The notes: a model not told the origin generated them from the sequence alone. DNA of 64,000 bases from CAVRQM01 sp963756975 (GCA_963756975.1 CAVWPS010000002.1:1984001-2048000), one strand, 5' to 3'; numbered from the stretch's first letter, positions 18,814 to 28,109 are shown. Numbers and translations: made by a program.

Positions 18814-18880
18814 TTTGATGGCGTGACAGACCGCCCGCGCGCGATCGTCATTGCGGCGTGATCCATGGTCCGGGTCCGCA

Positions 18881-19840
18881 CTAGCTCCGAACCGCGCCGC
18901 GCCGGCCGTACGCGAGCAGCATCGCGATGATGACCAGCCCGTAGATCACCTGCCGCCCGGCCTCCGGCATCTGCATCACGCTGAGCAGGCTTTGCAGCAG
19001 CACGATCAGCACGGTCCCGACGATCGTGCCCGTCACCCGGCCGGAGCCGCCGAGGATCGACGTGCCGCCGACCACCACCGCCGCGATCGCGGGCAGCAGG
19101 TAGACGTCGCCCATCGCCTGGAACGCCTTGCTCGTGTAGCCGGCCAGCAGCACGCCGACCAAGGCCGCGCACATCGAGCACGCGACGAAACAGGCGATCA
19201 GCACCAGCCGCGTGTTGACGCCCGACAGATACGTCGCCGCTTCCCGGTTGCCGGTCGCGTAGATGTAGCGGCCGAGCGGCGTGCGGCTCAGCATGAACGC
19301 GACGGCGAGCGCGATCAGCGCCCACACCAGCACCGCGTTGGCGATCGGCAGGCCGGGGATCAGCTGGCCGTTGGCGAGCCAGATCATCGGCTTGGTCGCC
19401 GAACTTTGCGGCGCGAACCCACCCGTCAGCATCACCATCAACCCGCGCAGGACCGCGTTCACGCCGAGGGTGAAGATCATCGACGGCACGCGCAACACGG
19501 CGACGCCGATGCCGTTGAACAGCCCGACGCCGAGGCCGACGCCGAGTGCCACCGGGATCGCGTAGGTGCCGCCGACCGCGGTGCCGAGCATGGCCGACGC
19601 GGCGATGGTCCACGGCACCGAGAGGTCGATGTGGCCGAGCAGGATCACCAGCATCAGCCCGATCGCGGCGATGCCGAGGAACGCCGCGATGCGGAGCTGT
19701 TGCAGCAGGTACGCGGGCGAGACGAACGACGCGCTGCCCTGTGTCGCGACCGTGTACGCGGTGCCGCAGATCAGGATGACGACGATGAACCCGGTCGCGA
19801 TCAGGGTCGGGCGGTCGATGCCGCGCAAAGCGCCGATCAT
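18881..19840 (-). CDS. Sugar ABC transporter permease (second permease of operon)
   Basis: Inner-membrane subunit of a ribose/galactose-type importer. The 319-residue protein has about eight to ten hydrophobic segments and family motifs IAAIGLMLVILLGHIDLSVP near residues 56-75 and GGTSILGGSGRVTGTIVG near 250-267. The ATG at 19840 overlaps the stop of the first permease (ATGA). Together with the genes at 19837-23575 it makes a complete binding protein, double-ATPase and two-permease system; two different permeases suggest a heterodimeric channel. Confidence 0.92.
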   Translation of the reverse strand: MIGALRGIDRPTLIATGFIVVILICGTAYTVATQGSASFVSPAYLLQQLRIAAFLGIAAIGLMLVILLGHIDLSVPWTIAASAMLGTAVGGTYAIPVALGVGLGVGLFNGIGVAVLRVPSMIFTLGVNAVLRGLMVMLTGGFAPQSSATKPMIWLANGQLIPGLPIANAVLVWALIALAVAFMLSRTPLGRYIYATGNREAATYLSGVNTRLVLIACFVACSMCAALVGVLLAGYTSKAFQAMGDVYLLPAIAAVVVGGTSILGGSGRVTGTIVGTVLIVLLQSLLSVMQMPEAGRQVIYGLVIIAMLLAYGRRGAVRS

Positions 19841-20904
19841 GTGAACAGCGACAATTTGTTTTTCACCCGGAATACGCGCGCCGCCCCGAGCGAGACGGCG
19901 AGCAGCAGGATCGCACCCTCGAAGATCGGCTGCAGCAGCGGGTTGGACAGGAAGCCGAGCGGGCCGCTGCTGTCGAACACGCGGAAACAGAAGCTGATCG
20001 AGCGCAGCGCGAGCGCCCCGAACACCGAGCCGATCGCCCCGCCCGAGCCGCCGAACAGCGACGTGCCGCCGATCACCACGGCGGCGATCGAGTTCAGCGT
20101 GTACGCCCCCGCCTGCGGAATGTCGGCGTTGCCGCTGCCGGTCTGGACGGCGAGGTACAGCCCGCCGCAGCCGGCGAAGAAGCCGCCCAGCGTGTAGGCG
20201 GCGAGCTTGCTGCGCGCGACGTTCAGGCCGGACATGAAGGCCGCGCCCTCGGACGAGCCGACCGCATAGCAGCCGCGCCCGGTGACGGTGCGCCGGAACG
20301 GAATCCACACCACGATGACGACCACCAGCAGAACCAGGATCGGCACCGGGATCAGCCCGACGCCATGCGCGAACCAGTCCGGCGGGTGGCCCGCCCACCA
20401 GCCGAACGTGTTGGCCATCTCGTTCAGGGCGTTGGTCGTGACCCAGTTCAGGTCGTCGTTGACGTGCCCGCCGGGCGACGGGCGCAGAAACAGGCTGAGG
20501 CCCATGTAGACCGCACCGGTCGCGAGCGTCGCGATGATCGGCTGGATGCGGCCGTACACGACGACGCAGCCGTTCGCGAACCCGCACGCCGTGCCCGCGA
20601 GCAGGCACACCACCATGCCGAGCGCGATGCCGCCGGCCGAGCCGTCCATCACGTGCGAGCCGATGCAGTCGACCAGCGTCATCGTCGCACCCGCCGCGAG
20701 GTCGAGGCCGCCGGTGATGACCGGCACCGTCTGCGCCATCGCGACGAACACGAGGGCCAGGCTCTCGTTGCTGTTCTGCACGAACAGGTCGACCGAAAAG
20801 CCTTTCGGGTGCAGCGAGCTGTAGAGCCCGTACAGGAGCAGGAACAACCCGACCGCGAGCCACAGTCCGAGGCTCTGGCTTAGCCTGATCGCTAGATTTC
20901 TCAC
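19837..20904 (-). CDS. Sugar ABC transporter permease (first permease of operon)
   Basis: Membrane subunit paired with the following permease. The 355-residue product carries the conserved VPVITGGLDLAAGATMTLVD near residues 60-79 and IGGTSLFGGSGGAIGSVFGA near 285-304. It is longer than its partner because of an added periplasmic loop around residues 140-175 (NDDLNWVTTNALNEMANTFG). The GTG start overlaps the ATPase stop (GTGA), so the operon is translationally coupled throughout. Confidence 0.92.
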   Translation of the reverse strand: MRNLAIRLSQSLGLWLAVGLFLLLYGLYSSLHPKGFSVDLFVQNSNESLALVFVAMAQTVPVITGGLDLAAGATMTLVDCIGSHVMDGSAGGIALGMVVCLLAGTACGFANGCVVVYGRIQPIIATLATGAVYMGLSLFLRPSPGGHVNDDLNWVTTNALNEMANTFGWWAGHPPDWFAHGVGLIPVPILVLLVVVIVVWIPFRRTVTGRGCYAVGSSEGAAFMSGLNVARSKLAAYTLGGFFAGCGGLYLAVQTGSGNADIPQAGAYTLNSIAAVVIGGTSLFGGSGGAIGSVFGALALRSISFCFRVFDSSGPLGFLSNPLLQPIFEGAILLLAVSLGAARVFRVKNKLSLFT

Positions 20905-22448
20905 GCGGCAGCGGTCAGCGACGCGGGAATGTTCAGCGATGCGGCGACGATGGCGGGGCCGGTGATGGCGTCGCCGACCAGTTCGCGCGCGATCCGGCCG
21001 TCGTAGAGGATCAGCACCCGGTCGCAGCAGCCGACCAGCTCGTCGTAATCGGTCGAATACAGCACGATCGCGGTGCCGGAATCGGCGAGGTCTCGCAGCA
21101 ACTGATAGATCTCCTGCTTGGTGCCGACATCGATGCCGCGCGTCGGATCGCACAGCAGCACGATGCGCGCACCGGTCAGCAGCCACTTGGCGATGACCAC
21201 TTTCTGCTGGTTGCCGCCGGACAGCGTGCCGACCGGCAGCACCGGATCGCCGACCTTGATCCGCAGCTTCGCGATCATGTCGGCGATGCCCGACTTCTCC
21301 CGCGCCTCGTCCACCACGATGCCGCGTGTCAGCGACGGCAGGGCCGCCAGCGTCAGGTTGTCGGCGACCGACATCGGCAGCATCAGCCCCTCGGTCTTGC
21401 GATCCTCCGGGATCAGCGCGAGGCCGTTGCGGGCCGCCTTGGCCGTCGCGGGGCTGCCGATGCGGCGTTCCGCCCCGTCGATCGCGATCGTGCCGCCGAC
21501 GCCGCGCAGCACGCCGAACAACGCGAGCAGCAGGTCGCGCTGGCCCTGTCCGTCGAGCCCGCCGAGGCCGACGATCTCGCCCCTGCCGACGCGCAGGTCG
21601 ATGCCGTGCAGCCGGTCGGCCCAGGAAATGTTCTTCGCGTCCAGCGCCGGAATGTCGCCGGGCGTGTACCGCGGCTTCGGCGGATACGTGCTGGCGATGT
21701 CGCGGCCGATCATCATCTGCACGATCTCGCCCGGCCCGCGCGAGCCCTGCACGAACGTCTCGATATGACGCCCGTTGCGAAACACCGAGCATGTATCGGC
21801 AAGCTTCTCGATCTCATGCATCCGGTGGCTGATGTACAGCAGCCCCAGACCCTGGTCGCGCAGCCCGAGCAGGATCGCGTACACCTTCTCCACGTCGGCC
21901 GCCGTCAGCGCGGACGTCGCCTCGTCGAGGATCAGCAGGCGCGGGTGGCGGCCGAGCGCCTTCGCGATCTCCACCATCTGCCGTCGCGACAGCGGCAGGT
22001 CGCGCACCAGCGTGATCGGGTTGATGTCTTCGCACCCGACACGCGCCAGCAACCGCTCCGCGTTCCGGCGTTGCGCCCGCCCGTCGATCAGGCCGAACTT
22101 ACGGGGCGGGGAGGTGATGCCGATATTGTCCGCGACCGACAGGTCGGGCAGCAGCGACAATTCCTGGAACACGCACACGATCCCGGCCGCGTTCGCCGCC
22201 TGCGGGCTCGCGAAATGGCGATCCTGCCCGTCGACGGTCAGCGTGCCCGTGTCGGGGCGCACCACGCCGGCGACGATCTTGATCAGCGTGCTTTTGCCGG
22301 CCCCGTTCTCGCCCAGCACCGCATGGATCGAGCCCGCGCGGGCGGTGAAGTCGACATCCTCCAGCGCCCGCACGCCGCCGTAGCGCTTCGACACGCCGCG
22401 CAGCCCGAGCAGCGGAGGCCGGTCGTCGCCGGCCCCCATGCCCGTCAT
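20901..22448 (-). CDS. Sugar ABC transporter ATP-binding protein, double nucleotide-binding domain (RbsA/MglA type)
   Basis: Energises import of a monosaccharide-like solute. Two fused nucleotide-binding domains occupy 515 residues. The first has Walker A GENGAGKSTLIKI near residues 47-59, a degenerate signature LPLSRRQMVEIAKAL, and Walker B LLILDEATSAL. The second has a weak P-loop (GLGGLDGQGQRDLLL), the signature LSGGNQQKVVIAKWL and CDPTRGIDVGTK. This asymmetry is normal for the RbsA/MglA family. The start shares one base with the stop of the binding-protein gene (TAATG). Confidence 0.94.
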   Translation of the reverse strand: MTGMGAGDDRPPLLGLRGVSKRYGGVRALEDVDFTARAGSIHAVLGENGAGKSTLIKIVAGVVRPDTGTLTVDGQDRHFASPQAANAAGIVCVFQELSLLPDLSVADNIGITSPPRKFGLIDGRAQRRNAERLLARVGCEDINPITLVRDLPLSRRQMVEIAKALGRHPRLLILDEATSALTAADVEKVYAILLGLRDQGLGLLYISHRMHEIEKLADTCSVFRNGRHIETFVQGSRGPGEIVQMMIGRDIASTYPPKPRYTPGDIPALDAKNISWADRLHGIDLRVGRGEIVGLGGLDGQGQRDLLLALFGVLRGVGGTIAIDGAERRIGSPATAKAARNGLALIPEDRKTEGLMLPMSVADNLTLAALPSLTRGIVVDEAREKSGIADMIAKLRIKVGDPVLPVGTLSGGNQQKVVIAKWLLTGARIVLLCDPTRGIDVGTKQEIYQLLRDLADSGTAIVLYSTDYDELVGCCDRVLILYDGRIARELVGDAITGPAIVAASLNIPASLTAAA

Positions 22449-23575
22449 TACTGCGAGTTCGCCTGGCTCTGGCCCATGATCTGCGGTGCCGTGAACGACA
22501 CGCCGCAGGGCGGGAAGGCGTTGTCCGAGAAGAACTGCTCGTTCAGGTCGGGGAAGTAGTTGTCGCCCGCCTTCAGGTCCTCGAACGTGGCGACGGGGAT
22601 CGGCACCGAAATCAGCTGCGGCATCTTCTCGCCCTTCAGCGCCTGGATCGCCGCCTTGATCGAGATCGCGACCAGCGCGGGCGACTGGCCGTAGCTCATC
22701 CCCTTCAGGCCCTGGTCCTTGTACTGAGCAATCTGCTTGCGGAAGTTGTTCTCGCCTTCGCCGGCGACCGGCACGAACGGATGCTTCGCGTCGATCAGCG
22801 CCTGCACCGTCCCGTCCGAGCCGCCCTGCGTGAACACGCCGTCGAAATGGCCGTTCACCGCGACCGCGTCGGCCGTGACCTTCTGGCTGTCGCCGGTCGC
22901 CCAGTTGCCGACGACCTCGGTGATCTGCGGATTGCTGCCGGCCGTCTTCAGCGTCTCACGGAAGCCGTCGTGGCGATCGCGGTCGACCGAGTTGCCCGGC
23001 ACGCCGCGCACTTCCAGCAGCTTCTCCGCCTTGGGCGCATATTTCAGCAGCCAGTTGGCGGCGTTGACGCCCATCTGGTGGTTGTCTTCGTTGACCTGCA
23101 TCACCGCGTCCGTGTCGAGCGCGTTGTCGAACGGGACCAGGACGACGCCCTTGGCGTTCGCCTGCCGGATCACGCGGTCGAACCCGTTCGGGCTGACGGC
23201 TTCCACGATGATCGCGTCGTAACCCTGGTTGATGAAATCCTCGATCGTGCCGAGCTGGGCGGCCGCGTCGGTGCCGGTGCTGATCACCTTGAAGTCGGCC
23301 AGATCCTTCTTGACCTCGGGCAGCTCGGCGTAGGCGCGGGCGGTCTTGATCATCTGAATGCGCCAGGTGTTGCCGACGAAGCCGTTCACCAGCGCGATCT
23401 TGTAGGGGCCGGGCTTGGCGGGCCACTGGAAGTATTTCGTCTGCGCCGTCCAGGGCTTGAAGCAAGCCGGGTCGGTGCCGGGACCGGCGACCGTCTGCGG
23501 GCCGGCCGCGAGCGCGGTTCCGGCCATCAGCGACAAGGCAAAGCCGGCGGCGGCCGCGCGAATAAGACGGGTCAT
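22448..23575 (-). CDS. Periplasmic sugar-binding protein of ABC transporter
   Basis: Solute receptor of the operon, periplasmic binding protein type 1 (ribose-like) family. A signal peptide covers residues 1-23 (hydrophobic core ending in ALAA). Mature motifs include KIALVNGFVGNTWRIQMIKTA, DAIIVEAVSPNGFDRVI and VGNWATGDSQKV, which line the ligand cleft in relatives. The substrate is not predictable; the family includes receptors for ribose, xylose, inositol and nucleoside-like ligands. First gene of a four-gene operon reading leftward. Confidence 0.9.
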   Translation of the reverse strand: MTRLIRAAAAGFALSLMAGTALAAGPQTVAGPGTDPACFKPWTAQTKYFQWPAKPGPYKIALVNGFVGNTWRIQMIKTARAYAELPEVKKDLADFKVISTGTDAAAQLGTIEDFINQGYDAIIVEAVSPNGFDRVIRQANAKGVVLVPFDNALDTDAVMQVNEDNHQMGVNAANWLLKYAPKAEKLLEVRGVPGNSVDRDRHDGFRETLKTAGSNPQITEVVGNWATGDSQKVTADAVAVNGHFDGVFTQGGSDGTVQALIDAKHPFVPVAGEGENNFRKQIAQYKDQGLKGMSYGQSPALVAISIKAAIQALKGEKMPQLISVPIPVATFEDLKAGDNYFPDLNEQFFSDNAFPPCGVSFTAPQIMGQSQANSQ

Positions 23576-23619
23576 GGCGTTTCCTGTGATTGTGCCGCCT
23601 CGTTCGCCGGGCGGCCTCG

Positions 23620-23648
23620 AGACGGACTTAATCGGTTCCCGTCCGTCT
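23620..23648. terminator. Inverted repeat between DUF3429 gene and sugar-transport operon
   Basis: Eight-base arms AGACGGAC (23620-23627) and GTCCGTCT (23641-23648) enclose a 13-base loop. It lies 11 bases after the DUF3429 stop and about 45 bases before the binding-protein start on the minus strand. It lacks a T-run, so it could equally be an operator for the sugar operon. Confidence 0.35.
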
Positions 23649-23658
23649 GGGCAAGTGT

Positions 23659-24180
23659 TCAGGAGCCGAGACGGGTGCCCAACAGCCGCAACACCAAGAC
23701 CGCACCAAGCACGAGGATCACGACGGCGCTCAGTCCCCAGCGCAGCCAGAGATAGCCGCGCGGCATCAGCCCGCGCATCGCGAGCTCGGTTTCGACCGCC
23801 GTCTCGGCGATAAAGCCCGCGAGCAGGATGGCGAGCGCGATCCTGGGCCAGCCCAGCGCCAGCAGCACCAGCAACGCGGCCCAGCCGACCAGCGACGGCG
23901 CGATGCCGAACACCAGCCGGTAGCGGGTGCGGCGCGGGCCGAACGCGACCGGCGGCTCGCCCAGCACGAACCCCCACTGCACGCCGCCGAGGAACGCCAG
24001 GATCACCGCCCCGTACGAGACCAGCCCGGACGTCGCGCGCGCCACCCGGTCGTCGTCGATGCCGCTCGACGCCCACCATCCGAACGCGAGGAACGGGATC
24101 AGCCCCGCGAGGCCGAGCGCCACGGCCATGGTGGGCAGTCTGCGCGTGGTGGTGGGCAGTCCACGGATGCTGTCGCTCAT
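23659..24180 (-). CDS. DUF3429 family membrane protein
   Basis: Small integral membrane protein of unknown function. The 173-residue sequence has about five hydrophobic segments, beginning MAVALGLAGLIPFLAFGWW near residue 18, then YGAVILAFLGGVQWGFVLGE, the recognisable DUF3429 motif, and pairs around residues 90-125 and 145-168. It is transcribed away from the HlyC-type gene and toward the sugar transporter, from which a hairpin separates it. No function is proposed. Confidence 0.8.
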   Translation of the reverse strand: MSDSIRGLPTTTRRLPTMAVALGLAGLIPFLAFGWWASSGIDDDRVARATSGLVSYGAVILAFLGGVQWGFVLGEPPVAFGPRRTRYRLVFGIAPSLVGWAALLVLLALGWPRIALAILLAGFIAETAVETELAMRGLMPRGYLWLRWGLSAVVILVLGAVLVLRLLGTRLGS

Positions 24181-24251
24181 GGCCGTTTTGTAGCCGGTTC
24201 GGCGCGCGGCCGCGACCGGCTATGGTGGGCGTGTCGAAGTGGGTGGGACGG

Positions 24252-25550
24252 ATGGCGCTGGTCGTCGAGATTGCGGTCGTATTGTTGCTGATCGGGCTGA
24301 ACGCGCTGTTCGCGCTGAGCGAGCTGGCGTTGGTCTCGGCCAACCGGGCACGCCTCGCGGTGCTGGAGAACAAGGGCGTCTCCGGGGCCGCCCGCGCCCG
24401 CGCCCTGTCGGACGACCCGCAAAAATTCCTGCCGACGGTGCAGGTCGGCATCACCCTCATCTCGATCCTGTCGGGCGTGTTCGGCGGCGCGCAGGTCTCC
24501 GCCGGGGTGACGCCGTGGCTGATCGACCTCGGCCTGTCCGCCCGTGCCGCGAGCAATCTTTCGCTCACGCTGGTCGTGCTCGCGATCACCTACCTGACGC
24601 TGGTGCTCGGCGAGCTGGTGCCGAAACAGCTCGCGTTGCGGCAGCCGGAGCGGGTCGCCGTCGCCGTCGCCGCCCCGTTGCAGTGGCTGGCGCGGGCGGC
24701 GACGCCGCTGGTGTGGGTGCTGTCGCAATCCTCGTCCGCGATCATGCGCCTGCTCGGCCACCGGGAGCAGCCGACGCAGACGGTGACCGAGGAGGAGCTG
24801 AAGGCGATGCTGGTCGAGGGCGAGCAGACCGGCGTGATCGAGGCGGAGGAGCTCGGCATGATCGAGCGGGTGTTGCGGCTGGCCGACAAGCCGGTGCGCG
24901 CGATCATGACGCCGCGCACGGATCTGGCCTGGATCGACCGCACCGACACGCCGGCCGAGATCGTGGCGACGCTGCGGGAGGAGGATCACAGCCGGTTCGT
25001 CGTGTGCGACGGCGCGATCGATAACCCGGTGGGGGTGGTGCGGGCGAAGGATTTGCTCGACCGGATGCTGAACGGTGCCGAGATGAGCATCGCCGACGCG
25101 ATCCGCACGCCGATGATCCTGCCGGACACGACGACGGCCCTGGATGCGCTGGAGCGGCTGCGGACCGATCCGATCGGGCTCGCCTTGGTGATGGACGAGT
25201 ACGGCAGTTTCGAGGGCGTCGTCACGGCGGCCGACGCGCTGGCGGCGATCATCGGCGTGCCGCCGACCGAGCCGCACCCGTCCGATTCCGGATCGCCGGC
25301 CGGCGACGGCGTGTTCGTGCTGGACGGCATGATGCCGGTCGATGAAGTGAAGGCGCGGCTGCACCTGCCGCCCTTGCCGGCGGCGGGGAGCTATCACACC
25401 TTGGCCGGGCTGCTGCTGGCGCTGCTGCGCCGGGTGCCGCGCGCCGGCGACCGAATGGTGTTCGGCGGCTGGCTGTTCGAGGTCGTCGCGATGGACGGCC
25501 GCCGGGTCGAGCGGGTGCGGGCGAGCCGGGAAACTCTGGCGGAGGGATGA
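24252..25550 (+). CDS. Hemolysin C/CNNM family membrane protein with CBS and CorC_HlyC domains
   Basis: Members are linked to magnesium and cobalt homeostasis. The DUF21/CNNM membrane domain fills residues 1-190 with ALFALSELALVSANRARL and a TLVLGELVPKQLAL motif. A CBS pair follows (VRAIMTPRTDLAWID and DEYGSFEGVVTAADAL), then a C-terminal CorC_HlyC domain (residues about 345-425, GDRMVFGGWLFEVVAMDGRRVERV). I prefer the ATG at 24252, which starts at the first membrane helix, over 24222. The product is about 432 residues. The next gene starts three bases after its stop. Confidence 0.9.
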   Translation: MALVVEIAVVLLLIGLNALFALSELALVSANRARLAVLENKGVSGAARARALSDDPQKFLPTVQVGITLISILSGVFGGAQVSAGVTPWLIDLGLSARAASNLSLTLVVLAITYLTLVLGELVPKQLALRQPERVAVAVAAPLQWLARAATPLVWVLSQSSSAIMRLLGHREQPTQTVTEEELKAMLVEGEQTGVIEAEELGMIERVLRLADKPVRAIMTPRTDLAWIDRTDTPAEIVATLREEDHSRFVVCDGAIDNPVGVVRAKDLLDRMLNGAEMSIADAIRTPMILPDTTTALDALERLRTDPIGLALVMDEYGSFEGVVTAADALAAIIGVPPTEPHPSDSGSPAGDGVFVLDGMMPVDEVKARLHLPPLPAAGSYHTLAGLLLALLRRVPRAGDRMVFGGWLFEVVAMDGRRVERVRASRETLAEG

Positions 25551-25553
25551 GGG

Positions 25554-25866
25554 ATGATGGCCAAGGCGGATCCGGAGCAGAAAGCGGTCGTCGCGCGGGT
25601 GATGGACGAGTTCAAGCACGGCGATCTGAAGGGCGGCGGCGGGCAGAAAGTTCGCAACCCGAAACAGGCGATCGCCATCGCGCTGAGCGAGGCCGGCGAG
25701 TCGAACCGTCAGACGCCGGCGCAGAACCGCGCGCGGCTGGCGCACACGAAGGCCGCCGGAGGCGGTGCCACGCGCGCCGATCTGTATGCGGAGGCGACCC
25801 GGCGCGGGGATCAAGGGACGCTCGCGAATGACCAAGGACGAGCTGGCCGCGGCGGTGACGTCGTGA
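25554..25866 (+). pseudogene. DUF6496-like small basic protein, frameshifted by an extra G
   Basis: Small basic protein of unknown function; the family core DEFKHGDLKGGGGQKV followed by KQAIAIALSEAGES is intact. Near the C terminus the reading frame breaks. After ADLYAEATRRG the natural continuation IKGRSRMTKDELAAAVTS, a short helix-loop-helix like SAP or Rho-N motifs, lies one frame over. GGGG at 25806-25809 instead of GGG accounts for this. Without the correction the frame runs straight into the following cytochrome gene and gives a false fusion. The corrected gene ends in TGA at 25864-25866, overlapping the cytochrome GTG. Confidence 0.7.
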
Positions 25867-26294
25867 AGCGGATCGCGGCGGCTTTGTTCGGAGTGTGCCT
25901 GTTCGGCGGTCTCGCCTGGGCCGCGACGCCCGACGAGATCGTCGCCAACCGGCAGAACGTGATGAAGCAGATGAGCCACATCGGGAAGGATTTCAAAGGC
26001 GCCGACGGCACCGACACGGCCAAATTGTCGCCGGAAGCCGACAAGTTGGCCGACCTCGGCCACGACATCGCGGCGATGTTCCCGGTCGGCACCGAGGAGG
26101 CGCACGAGACCGAGGCGCTCCCCTATGTCTGGAGCAACCGGGCCGATTTCGAAGCACGCTCGGCTCAGTTCGCGGCCGATACAGCCAAGCTCGCCCAACT
26201 CGGCCACGGCAAGGATCCGGCCGCCCTCACCGCGCAATGGGCGGTGGTGCAAAACGAATGCGGCGCCTGCCACCGCAATTTTAAGCACCACTAG
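25863..26294 (+). CDS. Cytochrome c' / c-556 type periplasmic heme protein
   Basis: Four-helix-bundle c-type cytochrome, periplasmic. A signal peptide covers residues 1-21 (core ALFGVCLFGGLAWAA). The mature part starts TPDEIVANRQNVMKQMSHIG, and the single heme site CGACH is at residues 133-137 near the C terminus, as is typical of the class. The 143-residue length is normal. The GTG start overlaps the corrected stop of the DUF6496-like gene (GTGA). Its 3' end overlaps the convergent purK by four bases. Its electron partner is unknown. Confidence 0.88.
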   Translation: MKRIAAALFGVCLFGGLAWAATPDEIVANRQNVMKQMSHIGKDFKGADGTDTAKLSPEADKLADLGHDIAAMFPVGTEEAHETEALPYVWSNRADFEARSAQFAADTAKLAQLGHGKDPAALTAQWAVVQNECGACHRNFKHH

Positions 26295-27427
26295 CTCTCG
26301 AGCGGCGACAATCCCGCGGCGACGCCGAACGCGCCGGGCAGTCCGCCGCGCGGAAACAGCCGGGTGACGTGGCCCATCTTGCGCCCGGGCCGCGCCTCCG
26401 CCTTCCCGTACAGATGGCCGATCAGGCCGGGCGTTGCGAGCACCGCAGGCCATTGCGCCATGCCCTCGGCGCCGATCAGGTTTTTCATCGCAGCGTCCGA
26501 GTGCCGGGCCGCCGGCGGCAACGGCAGGCCGGCGACGGCCCGGATGTGCATCTCGAACTGGCTCGCGGGGCAGGCATCGATCGTCCAATGAAAACTGTTG
26601 TGCGGGCGGGGGGCCAACTCGTTGACCAGCAACGCCGTGCCGTGGCGCACCGGGTCGGCGACGACGAACATCTCGACCGCCAGCACGCCGATCAGGTTCA
26701 GCTCCGTCGCCACGTGACACGCGATCCGCCGTGCCTCGGCCGCAACCTCGTCGGTGATCCGGGCCGGGGCGAGCGTGACATCCAGGATGCCGTCGCGGTG
26801 GGCGTTCTCCACCGCGTCGAATGCGACAACCGAGCCGTCCTCGCCGCGCGCCACCAGGACGCTGACCTCCCGCGCGAAATCGACCATGCCTTCGAGCACG
26901 AACGGGGCAGGCGCCAGATGGCCCGGCGGCGGCGCGTCGAGCGTCAAAAGCCTGGCCTGGCCGCGACCGTCGTAGCCGAGCCGCGTCGTCTTCAGGATCG
27001 CCGGCGCGCCGATCTCGGTCAGTGCGGCCGGCAATGCGCCGAAATCCGCGACCGCGAGCCACGGCGCGGTCGGAACGCCGATCCCGTTCAGGAACGTCTT
27101 TTCGAGAACCCGGTCCTGGCTGATCCGCAGCACCGACGGCGACGGATGCACCGGGCGCAGGCTGGCCAGCAGGTCGAGGCCGGCGGCCCCGACATTCTCG
27201 AACTCGAACGTCACGACATCCACCGCAGCCGCGAAGGCGCGCAGCGCCGCCTCGTCCTCGTAGTCGCCGATCGTCACCGACGCCGAAACCTGTGCGGCCG
27301 GTCCGTCCGTTTCGGGCGTCAGGATGTGGGCGCGGTAGCCGAGCCGGGCGGCCGCGATGGCCGACATCCGCCCGAGCTGCCCTCCGCCGACGATGCCGAT
27401 CGTGCCGCCGGGCGGCAGCTGCGTCAT
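26291..27427 (-). CDS. purK: N5-carboxyaminoimidazole ribonucleotide synthase PurK
   Basis: ATP-grasp enzyme making N5-CAIR from AIR and bicarbonate in purine synthesis. The N-terminal PreATP-grasp motif GIVGGGQLGRMSAIAAARLG starts at residue 10; ATP-grasp features ILKTTRLGYDGRGQ and LLVNELAPRPHNSFHWTIDA follow, and the C-terminal lid ends near FPRGGL. The 378-residue length is normal. The ATG overlaps the purE stop (ATGA), the usual purEK order. Confidence 0.96.
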   Translation of the reverse strand: MTQLPPGGTIGIVGGGQLGRMSAIAAARLGYRAHILTPETDGPAAQVSASVTIGDYEDEAALRAFAAAVDVVTFEFENVGAAGLDLLASLRPVHPSPSVLRISQDRVLEKTFLNGIGVPTAPWLAVADFGALPAALTEIGAPAILKTTRLGYDGRGQARLLTLDAPPPGHLAPAPFVLEGMVDFAREVSVLVARGEDGSVVAFDAVENAHRDGILDVTLAPARITDEVAAEARRIACHVATELNLIGVLAVEMFVVADPVRHGTALLVNELAPRPHNSFHWTIDACPASQFEMHIRAVAGLPLPPAARHSDAAMKNLIGAEGMAQWPAVLATPGLIGHLYGKAEARPGRKMGHVTRLFPRGGLPGAFGVAAGLSPLES

Positions 27428-27909
27428 GCGACGGTGTCCAGCACCTCGGCGGTCTGCCGCGCGCGCCATGCCTCCAGCCGTTCGGCGAGCGCGGGGTCGG
27501 ACAGGGCCAGGATCGCCGCCGCGAGCAGGCCCGCGTTGATCGCGCCGGCCCGGCCGATCGCAAGGGTCGCGACCGGCACGCCGGCCGGCATCTGCACGAT
27601 CGACAGCAGGGAATCCACACCGCGCAGGACGGCACTTTCGACCGGCACGCCGAGCACCGGCAGCGCCGTCCAGGCGGCGCACATGCCGGGCAGGTGCGCG
27701 GCCCCGCCGGCACCCGCGACGATCACCCGCAAGCCGCGCGCCGACGCCGAGCGCGCGTAATCGCGCAGCCGGTCCGGCGTACGGTGGGCCGACACGATCC
27801 TGGTCTCATGCGGGACGCCGAGCGCGGCGAGCGTATCGGCGGTGTGTTTCAGCGTGTCCCAGTCGCTGCGGCTGCCCATGATGACGCCGACCAGCGCAGC
27901 CTCGCTCAA
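27424..27909 (-). CDS. purE: N5-carboxyaminoimidazole ribonucleotide mutase PurE
   Basis: Converts N5-CAIR to CAIR. The class I signature is complete: GVIMGSRSDWDTLKHTADTL at residues 8-27, SAHRTPDRL around 40-48, and GAGGAAHLPGM around 66-76 with the catalytic serine and histidine. The start is a TTG at 27909 overlapping the stop of the DUF465 gene (TTGA); no ATG or GTG fits the conserved N terminus. The product has 161 residues. Confidence 0.96.
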   Translation of the reverse strand: MSEAALVGVIMGSRSDWDTLKHTADTLAALGVPHETRIVSAHRTPDRLRDYARSASARGLRVIVAGAGGAAHLPGMCAAWTALPVLGVPVESAVLRGVDSLLSIVQMPAGVPVATLAIGRAGAINAGLLAAAILALSDPALAERLEAWRARQTAEVLDTVA

Positions 27910-28109
27910 GCGATGTCGTCCGGGATCAGGTGGCTCTCCAGCCAGGTAATCTCGTCCTTCAGCAGCAGCTTGCGCTTCTTCAGCCGCATCAGCTGGAGCT
28001 GTTCGAGCGTGCTGCCCTCGGCCAGCCGCGCGATCACGGTGTCGAGGTCGCGGTGCTCGCTGCGAAGTTCGTGCAGCTTGCGCCGCAGCATGTCCGGATC
28101 GCTGGTCAT
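27906..28109 (-). CDS. YdcH family (DUF465) small helical protein
   Basis: A 67-residue charged helical hairpin protein. The family pattern LHELRSEHRDLDTVIARLAE followed by LQLMRLKKRKLLLKDEITWL is clear, and it would form a coiled coil. Function is not established for the family. The ATG at 28109 follows an AGGAACGAGG stretch. It is translationally coupled to purE, so it may simply ride in that operon. A second DUF465 gene lies divergently 111 bases away. Confidence 0.85.
   Translation of the reverse strand: MTSDPDMLRRKLHELRSEHRDLDTVIARLAEGSTLEQLQLMRLKKRKLLLKDEITWLESHLIPDDIA

Noticed and set aside
25554..26294. Apparent fusion of a DUF6496-like domain with a cytochrome c' in a single 246-codon frame
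   Set aside because: The natural DUF6496 end (IKGRSRMTKDELAAAVTS) is in the other frame after GGGG at 25806-25809, and the cytochrome has its own GTG start and signal peptide. The fusion is an artefact of an extra G.
24177..27713. Open frame of 1178 codons on the minus strand
   Set aside because: It runs across the HlyC-type gene, the cytochrome gene and purEK in the wrong frame or strand. Its sequence is rich in Arg, His and Gln, as GC-rich antisense shadows are, and has no recognisable domain.
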